Positions 52,891-61,852 of a stretch of DNA of 64,000 nucleotides are shown one piece after another. The notes beneath the pieces were generated by a model. The model was not told the DNA's origin, did no database searches, and worked only from the letters and a program-made list of their open reading frames with translations. Position numbers and translations under genes: made by a program. Position 1 is the first letter of the stretch. Each line of letters starts with the position of its first letter. The stretch is from Bacteroidales bacterium (GTDB lineage: Bacteria > Bacteroidota > Bacteroidia > Bacteroidales > UBA932): the NCBI GenBank assembly GCA_024398105.1, contig JAKSJP010000002.1:1-64000 (forward strand). Direction: 5' to 3'.

Positions 52891-53595
52891 ATGAAGATCA
52901 TGGAATTAGGAATTGACGAGCGTCCTGTAGAGAGGTTGCTCGAGAAAGGGGCTGACGCGCTCAGCAATGTCGAGATACTCGCCGTCCTGCTTCGCAGCGG
53001 GACCACCGGCCTCAATGCCATGGACGTAGCAAGGCTTGCCCTGAGCCACGCAGAAGGTTCGCTTGTCAAGCTGTCTTCCATGTCCGCGGACAAGCTCCGG
53101 GAAATACCCGGCATAGGTCCGAAGAAAGCCGCAAGCCTCAGCGCATCCTTCGAGCTGGCCCGCCGCTTCGCCGTAGAAGGGACTGGCGTCGAGAAGAAGG
53201 CTCTGACCGGTCCGGAGATGGTCTACAGGACCATGTTGCCACGGCTCAAAGGCCTTCCCCACGAGGAGTGCTGGGTCATCTACCTCAACAGGGCCAACTA
53301 CATCATAGGGAAGGAAATGATGACCAGGGGCGGTTTCTCCAGCACCACGATAGACGTCCGTATGTTCGTGCTCAAGGCTATGGAAAAGAAGGCATGCGGA
53401 ATCATCGTGGTCCACAACCATCCGTCAGGGAATCCAAGGCCGGGCGATGCGGACATAAGCCAGACCAAGCTCCTTAAGGATGCCCTTTCTCCTATGGGCA
53501 TCGATCTCCTTGACCACATCATCGTCTGTGACGACTGTTATTTCAGCTTCGCAGACGAGAGAATTGCAACAAATAGCATAGATTCAACTATTTGA
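52891..53595 (+). CDS. radC: RadC-family JAB-domain protein
   Basis: 234 residues. N-terminal helix-hairpin-helix (LREIPGIGPKKAASLSASFEL) and a C-terminal JAB/MPN metal site with HNHPSGNPRPGDAD (His175, His177, Asp188). The usual Ser of SxxD is Gly185. Despite its name a DNA repair role is not established. Alternative start at the next Met, 9 bases in. Confidence 0.93.
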   Translation: MKIMELGIDERPVERLLEKGADALSNVEILAVLLRSGTTGLNAMDVARLALSHAEGSLVKLSSMSADKLREIPGIGPKKAASLSASFELARRFAVEGTGVEKKALTGPEMVYRTMLPRLKGLPHEECWVIYLNRANYIIGKEMMTRGGFSSTTIDVRMFVLKAMEKKACGIIVVHNHPSGNPRPGDADISQTKLLKDALSPMGIDLLDHIIVCDDCYFSFADERIATNSIDSTI

Positions 53596-53621
53596 CAAAA
53601 AAAAGATTCTTCATAAATTTG
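53591..53621 (+). promoter_or_regulatory. Promoter of upp
   Basis: TTTG (53591-53594), exactly 19 bp, TAAATTTG (53614-53621). It overlaps the radC stop codon and lies 26 bases before the upp start. Confidence 0.8.
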
Positions 53622-53647
53622 CTTTTTGGAGAAAAACCTAGGCAATT

Positions 53648-54298
53648 ATGAGAGTCATCAATCTTGGAGAGCAGAACTCTATTCTGAACAACTATATCGA
53701 GCAGATCCGCGACAAGGTTATTCAGAAAGACAGGGTACGCTTCCGCAGCAATCTTGAAAGAATCGGAAACATCTTCGGCTACGAACTCAGCAAAGTGCTT
53801 GACTATACACGCAAGGAAGTCCAGACTCCCCTCGGCATAGCAAGCCTCAACGTATGCAGTTCCGACCTTGTAATCGCCACGATCCTCCGCGCCGGAATTC
53901 CGCTCCACAAGGGAATCCTCGACTGCTTTGACCATGCCGACTCAGCATTCATCGCAGCATACAGGAAATACGGCAAGGGTGACTCCTACCAGATCAATGT
54001 CGAATACGCGACAGCTACCAGACTCGACGGAAGAGTCCTTGTACTTGCCGACACAATGCTGGCCACCGGAGCATCCATCGAAGTGACGCTTGACAAGATC
54101 TGCGACGAGCAGAAGCCGTCACACATCCACCTTATCTGCCCTATCGCAAGCGCATACGCAGTCGAGTACCTCCAGAAGAGGTACGGCGACGAGGTCACAC
54201 TCTGGACAGCCGCCATTGACGAGGAGCTGACCAGCCACTCCTACATCGTGCCTGGACTAGGAGACGCAGGCGACCTTGCCTACGGCGAGAAACTCTGA
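53648..54298 (+). CDS. upp: Uracil phosphoribosyltransferase
   Basis: Salvages uracil to UMP with PRPP. 216 residues; conserved ATILRAGIPLHKG near residue 80, the PRPP loop VLVLADTMLATGASI and the uracil-binding C-terminal YIVPGLGDAGDLAYG are all present. Own promoter. Next gene starts 51 bp later. Confidence 0.95.
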   Translation: MRVINLGEQNSILNNYIEQIRDKVIQKDRVRFRSNLERIGNIFGYELSKVLDYTRKEVQTPLGIASLNVCSSDLVIATILRAGIPLHKGILDCFDHADSAFIAAYRKYGKGDSYQINVEYATATRLDGRVLVLADTMLATGASIEVTLDKICDEQKPSHIHLICPIASAYAVEYLQKRYGDEVTLWTAAIDEELTSHSYIVPGLGDAGDLAYGEKL

Positions 54299-54349
54299 CA
54301 ACAACATCTACCGACGGACTCTTATTAATCTTTCAATATCCCCACGACT

Positions 54350-55783
54350 ATGGCGAAAATCACTAAAGACCTTCAAGAAGACTTTGCAAGGAACTGGATC
54401 ATCCTGCTGCTTGACCTCAGTATTTCCGGAGTTGCATCACTCGTGGCCATCCTCCTCATGAGATGGATGTCTGAGCCGTTCTTCGGTTTCCAGAAATTCA
54501 CCCTCATCTGGTTGATGGTATCAATCATCGCGTCCTTCATCGGATTCTACCTGATGAAGACGTACAGGATTGTCATACGATATTCAAGTCTCACGGCAGT
54601 ATCCAAGCTCACGAACGCGACCCTGATCAAGGAAAGCATACTTGGCCTGGGCATCCTTCTGGGATTCATCGGAAACGGACTGGTGAGAGTAGACATCACC
54701 ACCATCGTCCTTGACGCCCTCTTCTCAGTATTCTTCCTCATCATCGTGAGAGTCGTCATGATCCAGGCCCTCAACACCCTTTCGACATCGGTAGAGGACG
54801 AGATCGGAAAGGTCAGGGTAATGGTCTATGGTACCAGCAACAAGTCCATCGCCGTGCTCACCCGCCTGAGCGTATCGCAGCATTACGATGTGATCGGCAT
54901 CCTCTCGGACAAGCCGGAGCAGGCCGGTCAGATCATCCAGGACAAGAAAGTATTCACATATCAGACCCAGGAAGAGCTCGACGAGCTCCGCAGGAGACAC
55001 GGAATCGAGTGCATACTCTTCGCCGACTCATCAGACCAGGCTGCAATCAACCATGACCTTATCGACCAGTGCCTCGCGCTCGGAATCCATGTGCTCAACG
55101 CTCCGAAGATCGAGGATGCGAAGTACGGCAACATGTCGAAGGAGGCAGTCCAGGAGATTTCACGCGACGTGGAGTACATCACCGACGGTATGACCAGCTT
55201 CGGAAAGAACATGAAGAGAATAGTGGACTGCGCCATCTCAGGTGCCTGCCTCATCGTATTCTCGCCTCTTTTCCTCATCGTCTATATCGCGATCAAGATG
55301 GAGGACCATGGTCCAGCTATCTACAAGCAGGAAAGAATCGGCCGTTTCGGACGTCCTTTCTATATCTATAAGTTCCGCTCGATGAGAACCGACGCCGAGG
55401 CAATGGGACCTGCACTCTATGCCGGAGAAGAGGATCCTCGCCTGACAAAGGTCGGCAGGTTCATCCGTGCGCACCATCTCGACGAGCTTCCTCAGCTCTT
55501 CAATGTGTTCGTGGGCGACATGGCGTTCATCGGCTGGAGACCGGAGAGAAAGTTCTATATCGACCAGATCATGGAGAGAGACCCTCGTTACTATTATCTC
55601 TACCAGATCCGCCCAGGTGTCACCTCATACGCCACACTCTACAACGGCTACACCGACACCATCGAGAAGATGCTCAAGCGTCTGGAATACGACCTCCACT
55701 ACCTCAGGCATCGTTCATGGCTGTTTGACATCAGGATTCTCGGCATGACCTTCATGAGCATCGTCTTCGGAAAGAAGTTCTAG
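54350..55783 (+). CDS. Undecaprenyl-phosphate sugar-1-phosphate transferase (WbaP/WcaJ type)
   Basis: Starts synthesis of a surface glycan by loading the first sugar phosphate on undecaprenyl phosphate. 477 residues: about four N-terminal transmembrane helices (16-140), a nucleotide-binding-like middle domain (VMVYGTSNKSIAVL), a fifth hydrophobic segment and the C-terminal catalytic bacterial sugar transferase domain (AIYKQERIGRFGRPFYIYKFRSMR; LDELPQLFNVFVGDMAFIGWRPE). The usual GPRPE reads GWRPE. No other glycan-assembly genes surround it, so it may serve a remote locus. Confidence 0.92.
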   Translation: MAKITKDLQEDFARNWIILLLDLSISGVASLVAILLMRWMSEPFFGFQKFTLIWLMVSIIASFIGFYLMKTYRIVIRYSSLTAVSKLTNATLIKESILGLGILLGFIGNGLVRVDITTIVLDALFSVFFLIIVRVVMIQALNTLSTSVEDEIGKVRVMVYGTSNKSIAVLTRLSVSQHYDVIGILSDKPEQAGQIIQDKKVFTYQTQEELDELRRRHGIECILFADSSDQAAINHDLIDQCLALGIHVLNAPKIEDAKYGNMSKEAVQEISRDVEYITDGMTSFGKNMKRIVDCAISGACLIVFSPLFLIVYIAIKMEDHGPAIYKQERIGRFGRPFYIYKFRSMRTDAEAMGPALYAGEEDPRLTKVGRFIRAHHLDELPQLFNVFVGDMAFIGWRPERKFYIDQIMERDPRYYYLYQIRPGVTSYATLYNGYTDTIEKMLKRLEYDLHYLRHRSWLFDIRILGMTFMSIVFGKKF

Positions 55784-55797
55784 GTCACAGCTGACCA

Positions 55798-55838
55798 ATA
55801 CAGAAAAGACCAGCCTCGATGGCTGGTCTTTTCTGTAT
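55798..55838. terminator. Bidirectional terminator, 18-bp perfect stem
   Basis: 55798-55815 pairs perfectly with 55821-55838 around a 5-base loop TCGAT. The stem's A- and T-rich outer half serves both directions, between the sugar transferase and rpoN. Confidence 0.9.
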
Positions 55839-55846
55839 CCATGGAC

Positions 55847-57262
55847 CTAAAGCTCCTTGCGAAGGCGGGCCTTGGCGATGCCGAGCTGGTCACGGTATTT
55901 GGCGATAGTCCTTCGTGCGACCTTGTAGCCTCGCTTCTCCATCTCCGTGACGAGCTGGTCGTCGGTCAGAGGCTTGTGCTTGTTCTCATTGTCGACGCAT
56001 TCCTGGAGGACCTTCTTGAGCTCGCGTGTCGACACCTCCTCTCCGTCCTGGTTCTCAAGACCTTCCGAGAAGAAATACTTGAGAGGGAATATTCCGAAAT
56101 GGGTCTCGATATACTTGCTGTTCACTACTCGCGAGATAGTCGAGATGTCGAAGTGGGTGATCTCGGCGATATCCTTGAGCACCATAGGGCGAAGATGCGT
56201 CTCGTCACCATCCATGAAATATTCATGCTGATAGTCAACGATTGCCTGCATTGTGCTCTGGAGCGTGTTATGGCGCTGCTTCAGTGCCTCCACGAACCAC
56301 TTCGCAGAATCCATCTTCTGCTTCACGAATACCTCGGCCTCTTTCTTTTCCCTGTCGGTCGAGCCCTTGTCCATAAGCATCTCCGCGTACTTCTTGTTCA
56401 CCCTGATCTCAGGGATCGAGAACCTAGGCATCGAAAGCCTGAGCTCTCCGTCAAGAAGTTCAAGGAGGAAGTCCGGAATTATCTGCTGAGCCTGGTCATC
56501 GTATGAATCGTCGACCTGACCGCCTGGAGACGGATTGAGCTTGACGATCTTGGCCATGGCGGCACGCATCTCGTCCTCTGAAAGGCCGAGCTTTGACATT
56601 ATCTTATGGAAGTGCTTGTTGGCGAACTCCTGGAAATAGTCTGTAAGTATCTTTATCGCATTCTTGACCTCCGGGCTCTGCTGCATCAGCTCAAGCTGGA
56701 TGAGAAGGCATTCTCTCAGGTCACGCGCACCGACACCGGCCGGCTCGAATTCCTGGATGACGAAAAGAAGTTCCTCGAGTTCTTCTGCGTCCGTCTCGAT
56801 GTTTGCCCTGAACGCAAGGTCGTCGACAAGGCTCTCAAGATCTCTTCTGAGATAGCCGTCATCGTCGAGGCTTCCGATAAGGAATGCTGCGATCTGCCTC
56901 TGGCGCTCGTTCAGATTCCTGAATCCAAGCTGCTCCATGAGGCTCTGGGTGAAGCTCTGCTTGACAGAGAAGGTATTGTACTCAGGACGTTCGTCCTTGC
57001 CGTAGTTGTTTACCTTGAGCTTGTAAGATGGGATAGGATCGTCTTCGTTGATCTCAGAGAGCGAGACATCTCTTGGTGTATCGTCATCTCCCCCGTCCTC
57101 GCTTCTCTCGGAAGGGCCGTCGTCAAGCACCGGATTCTCCTCAAGTTCCTTACGGATACGCTGTTCCAGCTCCTGGACCGGCAGCTCTATGAGCTTTATG
57201 GTCTGGATCTGAAGTGGCGACAGCTTCTGCTGCTGCTTGAGTCCTAATTCCTGTTTGATCAT
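55847..57262 (-). CDS. rpoN: RNA polymerase sigma-54 factor
   Basis: 471 residues. Region I is Gln/Leu-rich (LKQQQKLSPLQIQTIKLIELPVQELEQRIRKELEENPVL), an acidic region II follows, and the core-binding and DNA-binding domains include the RpoN box ARRTIAKYRDQLGIA close to the C-terminus. It requires AAA+ activators, none of which is in the window. Candidate target: the element at 2210-2225 upstream of groS. Confidence 0.96.
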   Translation of the reverse strand: MIKQELGLKQQQKLSPLQIQTIKLIELPVQELEQRIRKELEENPVLDDGPSERSEDGGDDDTPRDVSLSEINEDDPIPSYKLKVNNYGKDERPEYNTFSVKQSFTQSLMEQLGFRNLNERQRQIAAFLIGSLDDDGYLRRDLESLVDDLAFRANIETDAEELEELLFVIQEFEPAGVGARDLRECLLIQLELMQQSPEVKNAIKILTDYFQEFANKHFHKIMSKLGLSEDEMRAAMAKIVKLNPSPGGQVDDSYDDQAQQIIPDFLLELLDGELRLSMPRFSIPEIRVNKKYAEMLMDKGSTDREKKEAEVFVKQKMDSAKWFVEALKQRHNTLQSTMQAIVDYQHEYFMDGDETHLRPMVLKDIAEITHFDISTISRVVNSKYIETHFGIFPLKYFFSEGLENQDGEEVSTRELKKVLQECVDNENKHKPLTDDQLVTEMEKRGYKVARRTIAKYRDQLGIAKARLRKEL

Positions 57263-57288
57263 CTTACTGTTTCTTTACTCTTGACGAC

Positions 57289-57852
57289 CTATTTCTTTAC
57301 TCGCTTGACGACAGTGATGGTATCTGCCACGAAGGAATGCTTCCTGTCTGCCACAGGGTAATTGATGTTCTCCTTGACGATGAAAGCTGAAGGGAACTCG
57401 CCCTTGATCCTCTCAAGAAGTTCCATCGCCTCGCTCTTGGTCCTGAGGTCGCCGACGGTGACCTTGAAATACGGGCTCTGGAAGCTACGGTAGGCCGCGA
57501 TGCCTGGATGTCCGGCGCAGAAGCGTGCGAGAGTAGCCTCTGAGGCATTTCTTGCACTCTGGCTGTTGTCAAAGAAAATCCTGACCCTGTAGCCGCTGAT
57601 GGTCCTTGAAGGATTCGAAGCGACCTGCTTCTTGAGAGCGTCCACGATGGCCTGCGACTGGTACACCTTGACATCCGCCCTGTCACCCTTTGACCTGGAC
57701 GGCATGAGGTTCATGATATTCTTGCCATAGAGTGTCGAGTCTACGGCAGCTGCCTGACGGTATACGACCGAATCAGCGGTCTGTACGTTCTGGGCTCTGA
57801 GGGCAAAAGCCGAGAGCAGCATGAACAATGCTATTGCGGTAATTCTTCTCAT
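57289..57852 (-). CDS. Secreted SPOR-domain protein
   Basis: 187 residues with a signal peptide ending LRAQ. The C-terminal about 80 residues resemble a SPOR domain, which binds glycan strands lacking side peptides at septa: SGYRVRIFFDNSQSARNASEA ... FKVTVGDLRTKSEAMELLERIK. The N-terminal part is not recognised. Upstream of rpoN on the same strand (26 bp gap). Confidence 0.8.
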   Translation of the reverse strand: MRRITAIALFMLLSAFALRAQNVQTADSVVYRQAAAVDSTLYGKNIMNLMPSRSKGDRADVKVYQSQAIVDALKKQVASNPSRTISGYRVRIFFDNSQSARNASEATLARFCAGHPGIAAYRSFQSPYFKVTVGDLRTKSEAMELLERIKGEFPSAFIVKENINYPVADRKHSFVADTITVVKRVKK

Positions 57853-57882
57853 CTAAGTCAGTCTTCCAATAAAGCTTCTTTA

Positions 57883-58344
57883 CTAGTCTTCCAATAAATC
57901 CTTGATAGGTATATCCTTGAAGGTAAATCCCTTAGCCACTCCGCTCTTCAGCCTGATCTTGGCATGGATGTCTGTCGTGAACTCTTCTATATCGAAGTTG
58001 TTCGCCAAGGAGAGCACCTGCATGAGCGAAACGCCCGACGCCAATGTAGCGACACAGTCAAGCGGATAGACAGCGCAGGTCTTCGCGCTTACGGTAATAG
58101 GTTCTGCACTGTAGTTCACATACTCCACTCCATTGCGGTAGACGACTCCTTCGATGTCCTCCAGACCGAACTGGAGAGCAGGATTGTCAACCTCCAGAAG
58201 GAGCTTGGCACTGATTCCACGGAGTCCCACAAGGGATACTGAGTCGAGGGCACAGGACTTGAGTTCTATCTGCGAGATCTTTGAACATCCCGTCAGAAGG
58301 ACCATCACGAGGGCCGCTGCTATGGCTGCAATTCTATTACGCAT
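57883..58344 (-). CDS. LEA14-like (LEA type 2) lipoprotein
   Basis: 153 residues from ATG 58344 with lipobox LLTG-C20. The body has an LEA14-like beta-sandwich pattern (LLLEVDNPALQFGLEDIEGVVYRNG, then a second half with IHAKIRLKSGVAKG). Such proteins bind the envelope or hydrophobic ligands; role unknown. An in-frame TTG at 58353 overlaps its own -7 box and is not used. Same strand as the SPOR gene (30 bp gap). Confidence 0.78.
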   Translation of the reverse strand: MRNRIAAIAAALVMVLLTGCSKISQIELKSCALDSVSLVGLRGISAKLLLEVDNPALQFGLEDIEGVVYRNGVEYVNYSAEPITVSAKTCAVYPLDCVATLASGVSLMQVLSLANNFDIEEFTTDIHAKIRLKSGVAKGFTFKDIPIKDLLED

Positions 58345-58350
58345 AATACG

Positions 58351-58358
58351 CAAAGATA
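58351..58358 (-). promoter_or_regulatory. -7 box of the LEA14-like gene
   Basis: Minus strand TATCTTTG ends 6 bases before the ATG at 58344, leaving almost no leader. Confidence 0.5.
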
Positions 58359-58388
58359 TGAAAAAATAATAGATTCGTTAAAATATCC

Positions 58389-58396
58389 TATCTTTG
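58389..58396 (+). promoter_or_regulatory. -7 box of miaB
   Basis: TATCTTTG, 17 bases before the ATG at 58414 and 47 before the ATG at 58444. No clean -33 TTTG. Confidence 0.55.
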
Positions 58397-58413
58397 CAGA
58401 GCAGACCGAAGCA

Positions 58414-59772
58414 ATGGTCGTGCCAAAACAAGAAAACACTTATATGAGCGCAGGAAAACTATATATCGAGACCTATGGATGTCAGATGAACGTCAATGAC
58501 ACCGAGGTCATCTTCTCTATCCTCGGCAAGGAAGGATATGAACGCACTGAATCAATGGAAGAGGCTGACGTGATCCTTGCCAACACCTGTTCAGTAAGAG
58601 ACAACGCAGAGCAGAGGATCTGGGGCAGGATCGAGCAGTTCAACCTCGCCAAGAAGGCAAAGCCTTCGGTCATCATCGGAATCGTAGGATGTATGGCAGA
58701 GAGGCTCAAGGAAGACCTTCTTGACAGCCACAAGGTAGATCTCGTGGCAGGTCCTGACGCCTACCGCACTCTTCCTGAGCTCGTAGCGGCAGCGAAGCCT
58801 GGCAACCCGCAGATAAACGTGATGCTCTCCAGAGAAGAGACCTATGGAGACATCACTCCTGTCAGGATCGACAAGAACGGAGTATCCGCATTCATCTCGA
58901 TCATGCGTGGATGCAACAATGTATGTTCATACTGTGTGGTACCATATACCCGAGGCGCAGAAAGAAGCCGCGACCCTCACACCATCGTACGCGAGGCATG
59001 CGACGTCTTCAGCAGAGGCTACAAGGAAGTCACCCTTCTGGGACAGAACGTAGACTCCTATTTCTGGAAGAGCGAGGAAGGCAACGTCAACTTCGCAGCG
59101 CTTCTCAGGATGGTTGCCGAAGTCAGCCCTGAGCTGCGCGTAAGATTCTCGACATCAAATCCTCAGGACATCAGCGACGAGGTCATCGAGACAATGGCGG
59201 CCTACGAGAACATCTGCAAGCACATCCATCTTCCTGTTCAGTCAGGAAGTGACGTGATGCTCGAGAAGATGCGCAGAAGATACAGCCGTGAGTGGTACCT
59301 TTCAAGGGTCGCAAAGATCAGGGAAGTCCTCCCTGGCTGCGGACTCACCACCGACGTGATCGCCGGATTCTGCGGCGAGACGGAGCAGGACCACCAGGAC
59401 ACTCTCTCCCTCTTCGAGGAGGTATGCTTCGACTCCGCATTCATGTTCTATTACTCTGAGAGACCTGGCACCCTTGCGGCAAAGAAGTACAAGGACGACA
59501 TCGACATCGAGACCAAGACACGCCGTCTCAACGAGATCATCGCCCTCCAGGGCAAGTGCTCCCTCAAGAGCTACCAGGGCGAGGTCGGCAAGACCTTCAA
59601 GGTTCTCGTCGAAGGCCCTTCGAAGAAGAGCGCAGACGAGCTCTGCGGCCGTGCATCCAACAACAAGATGTGCGTCTTCCCTGACAAGGTCCACAAGGCC
59701 GGCGACTATGTGACCGTCAAGGTCCTTTCAGCCACCTCCGCCACCCTCCTCTGCGAGCTGGTCGAGGCATAG
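58414..59772 (+). CDS. miaB: tRNA methylthiotransferase MiaB
   Basis: Radical-SAM enzyme that adds the methylthio group to i6A37 of tRNAs. 452 residues. N-terminal MTTase domain with cysteines in ETYGCQMN, ANTCSVRDNA and GIVGCMAERL; radical-SAM cluster GCNNVCSYCVVPYTRG; C-terminal TRAM domain (about 385-448). The ATG at 58444 (MSAGKLYIETYGC) is nearer the usual family start, while the one at 58414 adds ten residues; the sequence does not decide. Motifs fit MiaB rather than MtaB or RimO. Confidence 0.93.
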   Translation: MVVPKQENTYMSAGKLYIETYGCQMNVNDTEVIFSILGKEGYERTESMEEADVILANTCSVRDNAEQRIWGRIEQFNLAKKAKPSVIIGIVGCMAERLKEDLLDSHKVDLVAGPDAYRTLPELVAAAKPGNPQINVMLSREETYGDITPVRIDKNGVSAFISIMRGCNNVCSYCVVPYTRGAERSRDPHTIVREACDVFSRGYKEVTLLGQNVDSYFWKSEEGNVNFAALLRMVAEVSPELRVRFSTSNPQDISDEVIETMAAYENICKHIHLPVQSGSDVMLEKMRRRYSREWYLSRVAKIREVLPGCGLTTDVIAGFCGETEQDHQDTLSLFEEVCFDSAFMFYYSERPGTLAAKKYKDDIDIETKTRRLNEIIALQGKCSLKSYQGEVGKTFKVLVEGPSKKSADELCGRASNNKMCVFPDKVHKAGDYVTVKVLSATSATLLCELVEA

Positions 59773-59883
59773 GGGACAGCCAGGAGCAGACTAGTCAGGA
59801 CAGGCTGGCAAGAAGCAGACTGACAAGCGGCAGATTTGCTCGGACAGATTTGCCTCCTGACCCATAAGCCATACACTAGACAT

Positions 59884-60126
59884 CCCACCTACGTCATTTT
59901 TGAAGATTTATGCCCTAGGTGGCCCTCCCATATTCCCACCTACGCCATTTTCACCGGAATCTGACATAGGTGGGATTCTTTTTTGACCACCTACATCACT
60001 TTTGCCTTTTTTTGCCCTAGGTGGGACTCCCATATTCCCACCTACGTCATTTTTGACCGGATTTGACTTTGGTGGGATTCTATTTTGCCCACCTACATCA
60101 CTTTTGGCGGAATCTGGCCTAGGTGG
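59884..60126 (+). repeat. Left REP array: five palindromic units with 50-52 bp period
   Basis: Units begin at 59884, 59935, 59987, 60037 and 60088. Each is about 39-41 bases: left arm CCCACCTACrTCA (or CGCCA), variable centre, right arm TGnCnTAGGTGG(G). Arms pair over about 10 of 12 positions. Two spacer types alternate: CTCCCATATT and ATTCTnTTTTG. The array lies 384 bp before the RAYT gene, with the units in plus orientation. Confidence 0.85.
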
Positions 60127-60509
60127 AAAGCCATTTTTTACAAGCCACCAATGAGCCCCTTCATGTCGGCACCAAGCTCGTCGAATTGGCTTCCGGCGGC
60201 CCAGCTTGGTACCATGATCATCAGACCAGCAACCGACACAACAGATTGGCACATTGCCCACCAAATCAGCGACCGGCCAGCCATAGTCAGAAAGCAATGA
60301 GGCTTTCAGCCGAGTAAAGAATTATTTGACCTAGGTCAAGCAGGGAGCCTTACCTGGTAAAGAAATCAGTTTACCAGTAAAGAATCATGCAGGCTCGGTA
60401 AAAATTCCTGAATTCATTCGTCCATGAGCCGGAGTCTTAAAACGGCTTCTCATTCACAATTCATATATTCAGCCACCAAAACAATCATGAACATCAGTCG
60501 AAAACAATC
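60127..60509. other. Non-coding stretch between left REP array and RAYT gene
   Basis: No convincing gene. It contains a perfect 14-bp palindrome TTGACCTAGGTCAA (60326-60339) and an inverted repeat CTGGTAAA-N8-TTTACCAG (60354-60377). A reading frame on the minus strand (to 60297) runs into the repeats and shows no recognisable domain. Confidence 0.6.
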
Positions 60510-61439
60510 ATGAAATATTACCATTTCTGCACCGAAGGTCTGAAAAGAGGTGTGATCTTCAGAGATGATGAAGACTTCATCGTCGGAATGAACTATGTCG
60601 CAATAACGGCAAGGGAATGCAATCTCGTAATTCTGGCGTTCTGCCTCATGTCCAACCACTGGCACTTTGTCGTATGGGGAAACCTGGACGACATCGCCAG
60701 ATTCAACACGATGCTTAAGAGGAGGATTTCCATGTGGCTGCACCAGAAATATGGTGTCAACCACTACCTGAAGAACCAGGCGACCTCAGTCAAGGAAGTC
60801 GAAAACGTTGACTATCTAAGGAAAGTCATCGGCTACGTACTAAGGAATCCTGTCGTCGCAGGCATCAACTGCACGATCGAGAGCTACCGCTGGAGCAGCG
60901 GCGGCTGTTACTTCAACCAGCCGTCGACGTCGGACGTCAGAGACGGTCACATGACAGCCTCCGAAGGGGACGAGAGGCGCACCGAAGGCCCTATCATCCT
61001 GACAGAAAAGACAAAAGGTGTCATGACAGATAGAGCAAAAGGTATCATCTGCAAGACAAACAGCAATGCAAGAAAAGGGTTCATGCCTGACGTCCATGGG
61101 ATGATTCATCCTGTACAATATATTGACCGCGAGGCTGTCATGGGCATATTCAGAACAGCTAAATCATTTATTTACAACGTAATGGCCTTCAAGTCTTTTG
61201 ACATGGACCTCGAGTTGGAGAACGGTCTCGCGAAGAAAATCACCATGGATGACAGCAAACTCCTGAAAGTCGCCGACAGCATCTGTCTGCAGGAATTCAA
61301 TGTCAAATCGACGGAAATGCTCCCGACAAAAGACAGATGCCGGATCGCCGTGATGCTGCGAAAACAATACGGAGCGTCGGACAAGCAGATTTCCCGGATT
61401 CTGGACATTGACCCAGAAGTGGTCGGTTACATCAGATAA
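60510..61439 (+). mobile_element. REP-associated tyrosine transposase (RAYT, Y1/HUH family)
   Basis: 309-residue single-strand transposase of the IS200/IS605-related RAYT group. HUH motif: His50 and His52 in MSNHWHFVVWG. The catalytic Tyr candidate is Tyr109 in IGYVLRNPVVAG, followed by the family's ESYRWSSGG. The C-terminal about 70 residues form a helical domain with a helix-turn-helix look (GASDKQISRILDIDPEVVGYI). Frame intact, so probably functional. It lies between two oppositely oriented palindrome arrays, the hallmark of RAYT-REP systems. No IS ends or target duplications are evident. Confidence 0.88.
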
Positions 61440-61534
61440 CAAGGCCAGCCATGTCAAAATAGTTGTGTCAGAACAGATGTGTCTGATGGCTTGATCGACA
61501 GATCGGAGAGGCATGACTGGCTTTGGTCACCGTT

Positions 61535-61852
61535 CCCACCTATGGCATTTTCGGCAGAAAGTGACGTAGGTGGGAGCAGGAAGTGACCACCTAGGGCAGA
61601 AATGGTCGAAAATGACGTAGGTGGGAGCATGGAACGACCACCTAGGGCAGAAACAGGCGAATGTGACGTAGGTGGGAACATGGAACGACCACCTAGGGCA
61701 GAAACAGGCGGAAAGTGACGTAGGTGGGAGCATGGGGCCGCATGATGATGGGGACGGGACCGAGAAGCAGGAATCAAGAGCCAGGAGCCAAGGGCCAGGG
61801 AACATGGAACGACCACCTAGGGCAGAAACAGGCGGAAAGTGACGTAGGTGGG
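61535..61852 (-). repeat. Right REP array: five units, inverted relative to the left array
   Basis: Units begin at 61535, 61587, 61638, 61689 and 61813. Four have period 51-52 bp; the fifth is displaced by a 124-bp duplication. Read on the minus strand they match the left units (CCCACCTACGTCA ... TGCCCTAGGTGG). Units 4 and 5 are identical over 40 bases. Confidence 0.85.

Noticed and set aside
54350-55783. Start of a capsule or exopolysaccharide gene cluster
   Set aside because: Only the initiating sugar transferase is present; flanking genes are upp and rpoN, with no flippase, polymerase or glycosyltransferases.
59884-60126. CRISPR-like array (regular period of about 51 bp)
   Set aside because: Both the repeat and the spacer parts recur (spacers alternate between two types), units are palindromic over their whole length and vary in sequence, and no cas gene is present. 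A REP array fits better.
59908-60297. Minus-strand reading frame (129 codons) through the left REP array
   Set aside because: The repeat part is explained by the 51-bp REP period; the first 57 residues show no recognisable domain and no promoter.
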